The position numbers and the translations under genes were made by a program. A stretch of DNA of 7,657 nucleotides from JAOUEA01 sp046732015. Its GTDB lineage: Bacteria > Actinomycetota > UBA4738 > HRBIN12. The notes beneath the pieces are model-generated. The model saw only the letters and a list, made by a program, of their open reading frames with translations, ran no database searches and had not been told where the DNA came from. Location of the stretch: the NCBI GenBank assembly GCA_046732015.1, contig JBKPMF010000199.1, positions 1-7,657 on the forward strand, given 5' to 3'. Positions 7,222 through 7,657 of the stretch are shown here, one piece after another; the first letter of the stretch is position 1, and the number at the start of each line of letters is the position of its first letter.

Positions 7222-7657
7222 CGTGAGGTTCCTTCCGGGTGGTCGTCCCGCAGACGACGGTAACGGCTGATCAAGGCCATGGTCGAGGAATCGTGTGCGC
7301 CGGCGTCCGGATCCGACGGGGCGGCGAGCTCAGTGGCGATCCGACCGGCCAGCACCTTGCCCAGCTCGACACCCCACTGATCGAACGAGTCGATGTCCCA
7401 GATCGTGCCCTGCACGAACACGGTGTGCTCGTACAGGGCGACCAGTTGCCCGAGGGTGTTCGGCGTGAGCGCGGGGACCAGGATCGTCGAGGTCGGGTGG
7501 TTCCCGCGGAAGGTTCGATGAGGGACCTGGAGGGCGGGCACGCCTTCGGCCTCGACCTCCTCGCGCGTCTTGCCGAACGCCAGCGCCTCGGTCTGGGCGA
7601 ACACGTTGGCCATCAGCAGGTCGTGGTGTTCGCCCAGAGGATCGGTGGCGTGGGCGA
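7218..7657 (-). CDS. pgi: Glucose-6-phosphate isomerase, C-terminal part (5' end beyond the window)
   Basis: The last 145 or so codons of glucose-6-phosphate isomerase, which interconverts glucose 6-phosphate and fructose 6-phosphate in the cytoplasm. The frame stays open to the right edge; the extra codons read DPLGEHHDLL and lead into ANVFAQTEALAFGK, a conserved block of the family, so the ATG at 7613 is internal and not the start. The family signature is present as WDIDSFDQWGVELGK, ending in the C-terminal catalytic lysine, and the preceding FRGNHPTSTIL also matches. The remaining catalytic residues lie outside the window. A short polar tail (about 25 residues, SRYRRLRDDHP near the end) follows. 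The stop TGA overlaps the zwf start by 4 bases. It is upstream of zwf in the operon and supplies or drains the substrate of that enzyme. Confidence 0.96.
   Translation of the reverse strand, partial: AHATDPLGEHHDLLMANVFAQTEALAFGKTREEVEAEGVPALQVPHRTFRGNHPTSTILVPALTPNTLGQLVALYEHTVFVQGTIWDIDSFDQWGVELGKVLAGRIATELAAPSDPDAGAHDSSTMALISRYRRLRDDHPEGTSR
7231..7236 (-). promoter_or_regulatory. Ribosome binding site of zwf inside the pgi coding end
   Basis: GGAAGG on the minus strand, nine bases before the zwf ATG at 7221 and within the last codons of pgi. It confirms the ATG at 7221 as the start and shows that zwf can be initiated independently as well as by coupling through the ATGA overlap. Confidence 0.65.

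Overview
The window is GC-rich, almost gap-free bacterial DNA with strong G/C preference at third codon positions and several GTG starts. Gene style and content (a class III cyclase fused to a signalling NTPase, a TetR regulator, a compact pgi-zwf operon) suggest an actinobacterium or a neighbouring high-GC phylum. There is no rRNA or other marker, so the lineage is an inference. I see no tRNA, CRISPR array, insertion sequence or phage gene.

Left part, plus strand (1-4418): the C-terminal tail of an unrecognised, tryptophan-rich protein is followed after 3 bases by a TetR-family regulator. After a 55-base gap comes a very large gene (preferred start 807) for a protein of about 1,203 residues. 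It joins an apparently intact class III adenylate cyclase domain, a STAND/AAA-type signalling ATPase with a short helical-repeat region, and a complete family 5 solute-binding protein domain (SBP_bac_5, the OppA/DppA fold). No signal peptide or membrane segment is visible, so the solute-binding domain should lie in the cytoplasm. It looks like a one-piece sensor that could tie binding of a small molecule to cAMP synthesis. This is the most interesting item in the window.

Right part, minus strand (7657 down to 4453): a tight operon reads, in order of transcription, pgi (glucose-6-phosphate isomerase, running off the right edge), zwf (glucose-6-phosphate dehydrogenase), a metal-dependent hydrolase of the cyclase/kynurenine formamidase family, and a HAD-family phosphatase-like hydrolase. 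The junctions are a 4-base ATGA overlap, a 1-base TGATG overlap and a 1-base gap, so translational coupling is likely. The first two genes place the operon at the branch between glycolysis and the oxidative pentose phosphate pathway. The last two are not standard members of it.

The two blocks converge, with stop codons 34 bases apart and no convincing terminator between them. Whether the cytosolic sensor responds to sugar metabolism is only a hypothesis. It is suggested by the E. coli SgrR precedent, a cytoplasmic regulator that carries an SBP_bac_5-type domain and responds to sugar-phosphate stress.
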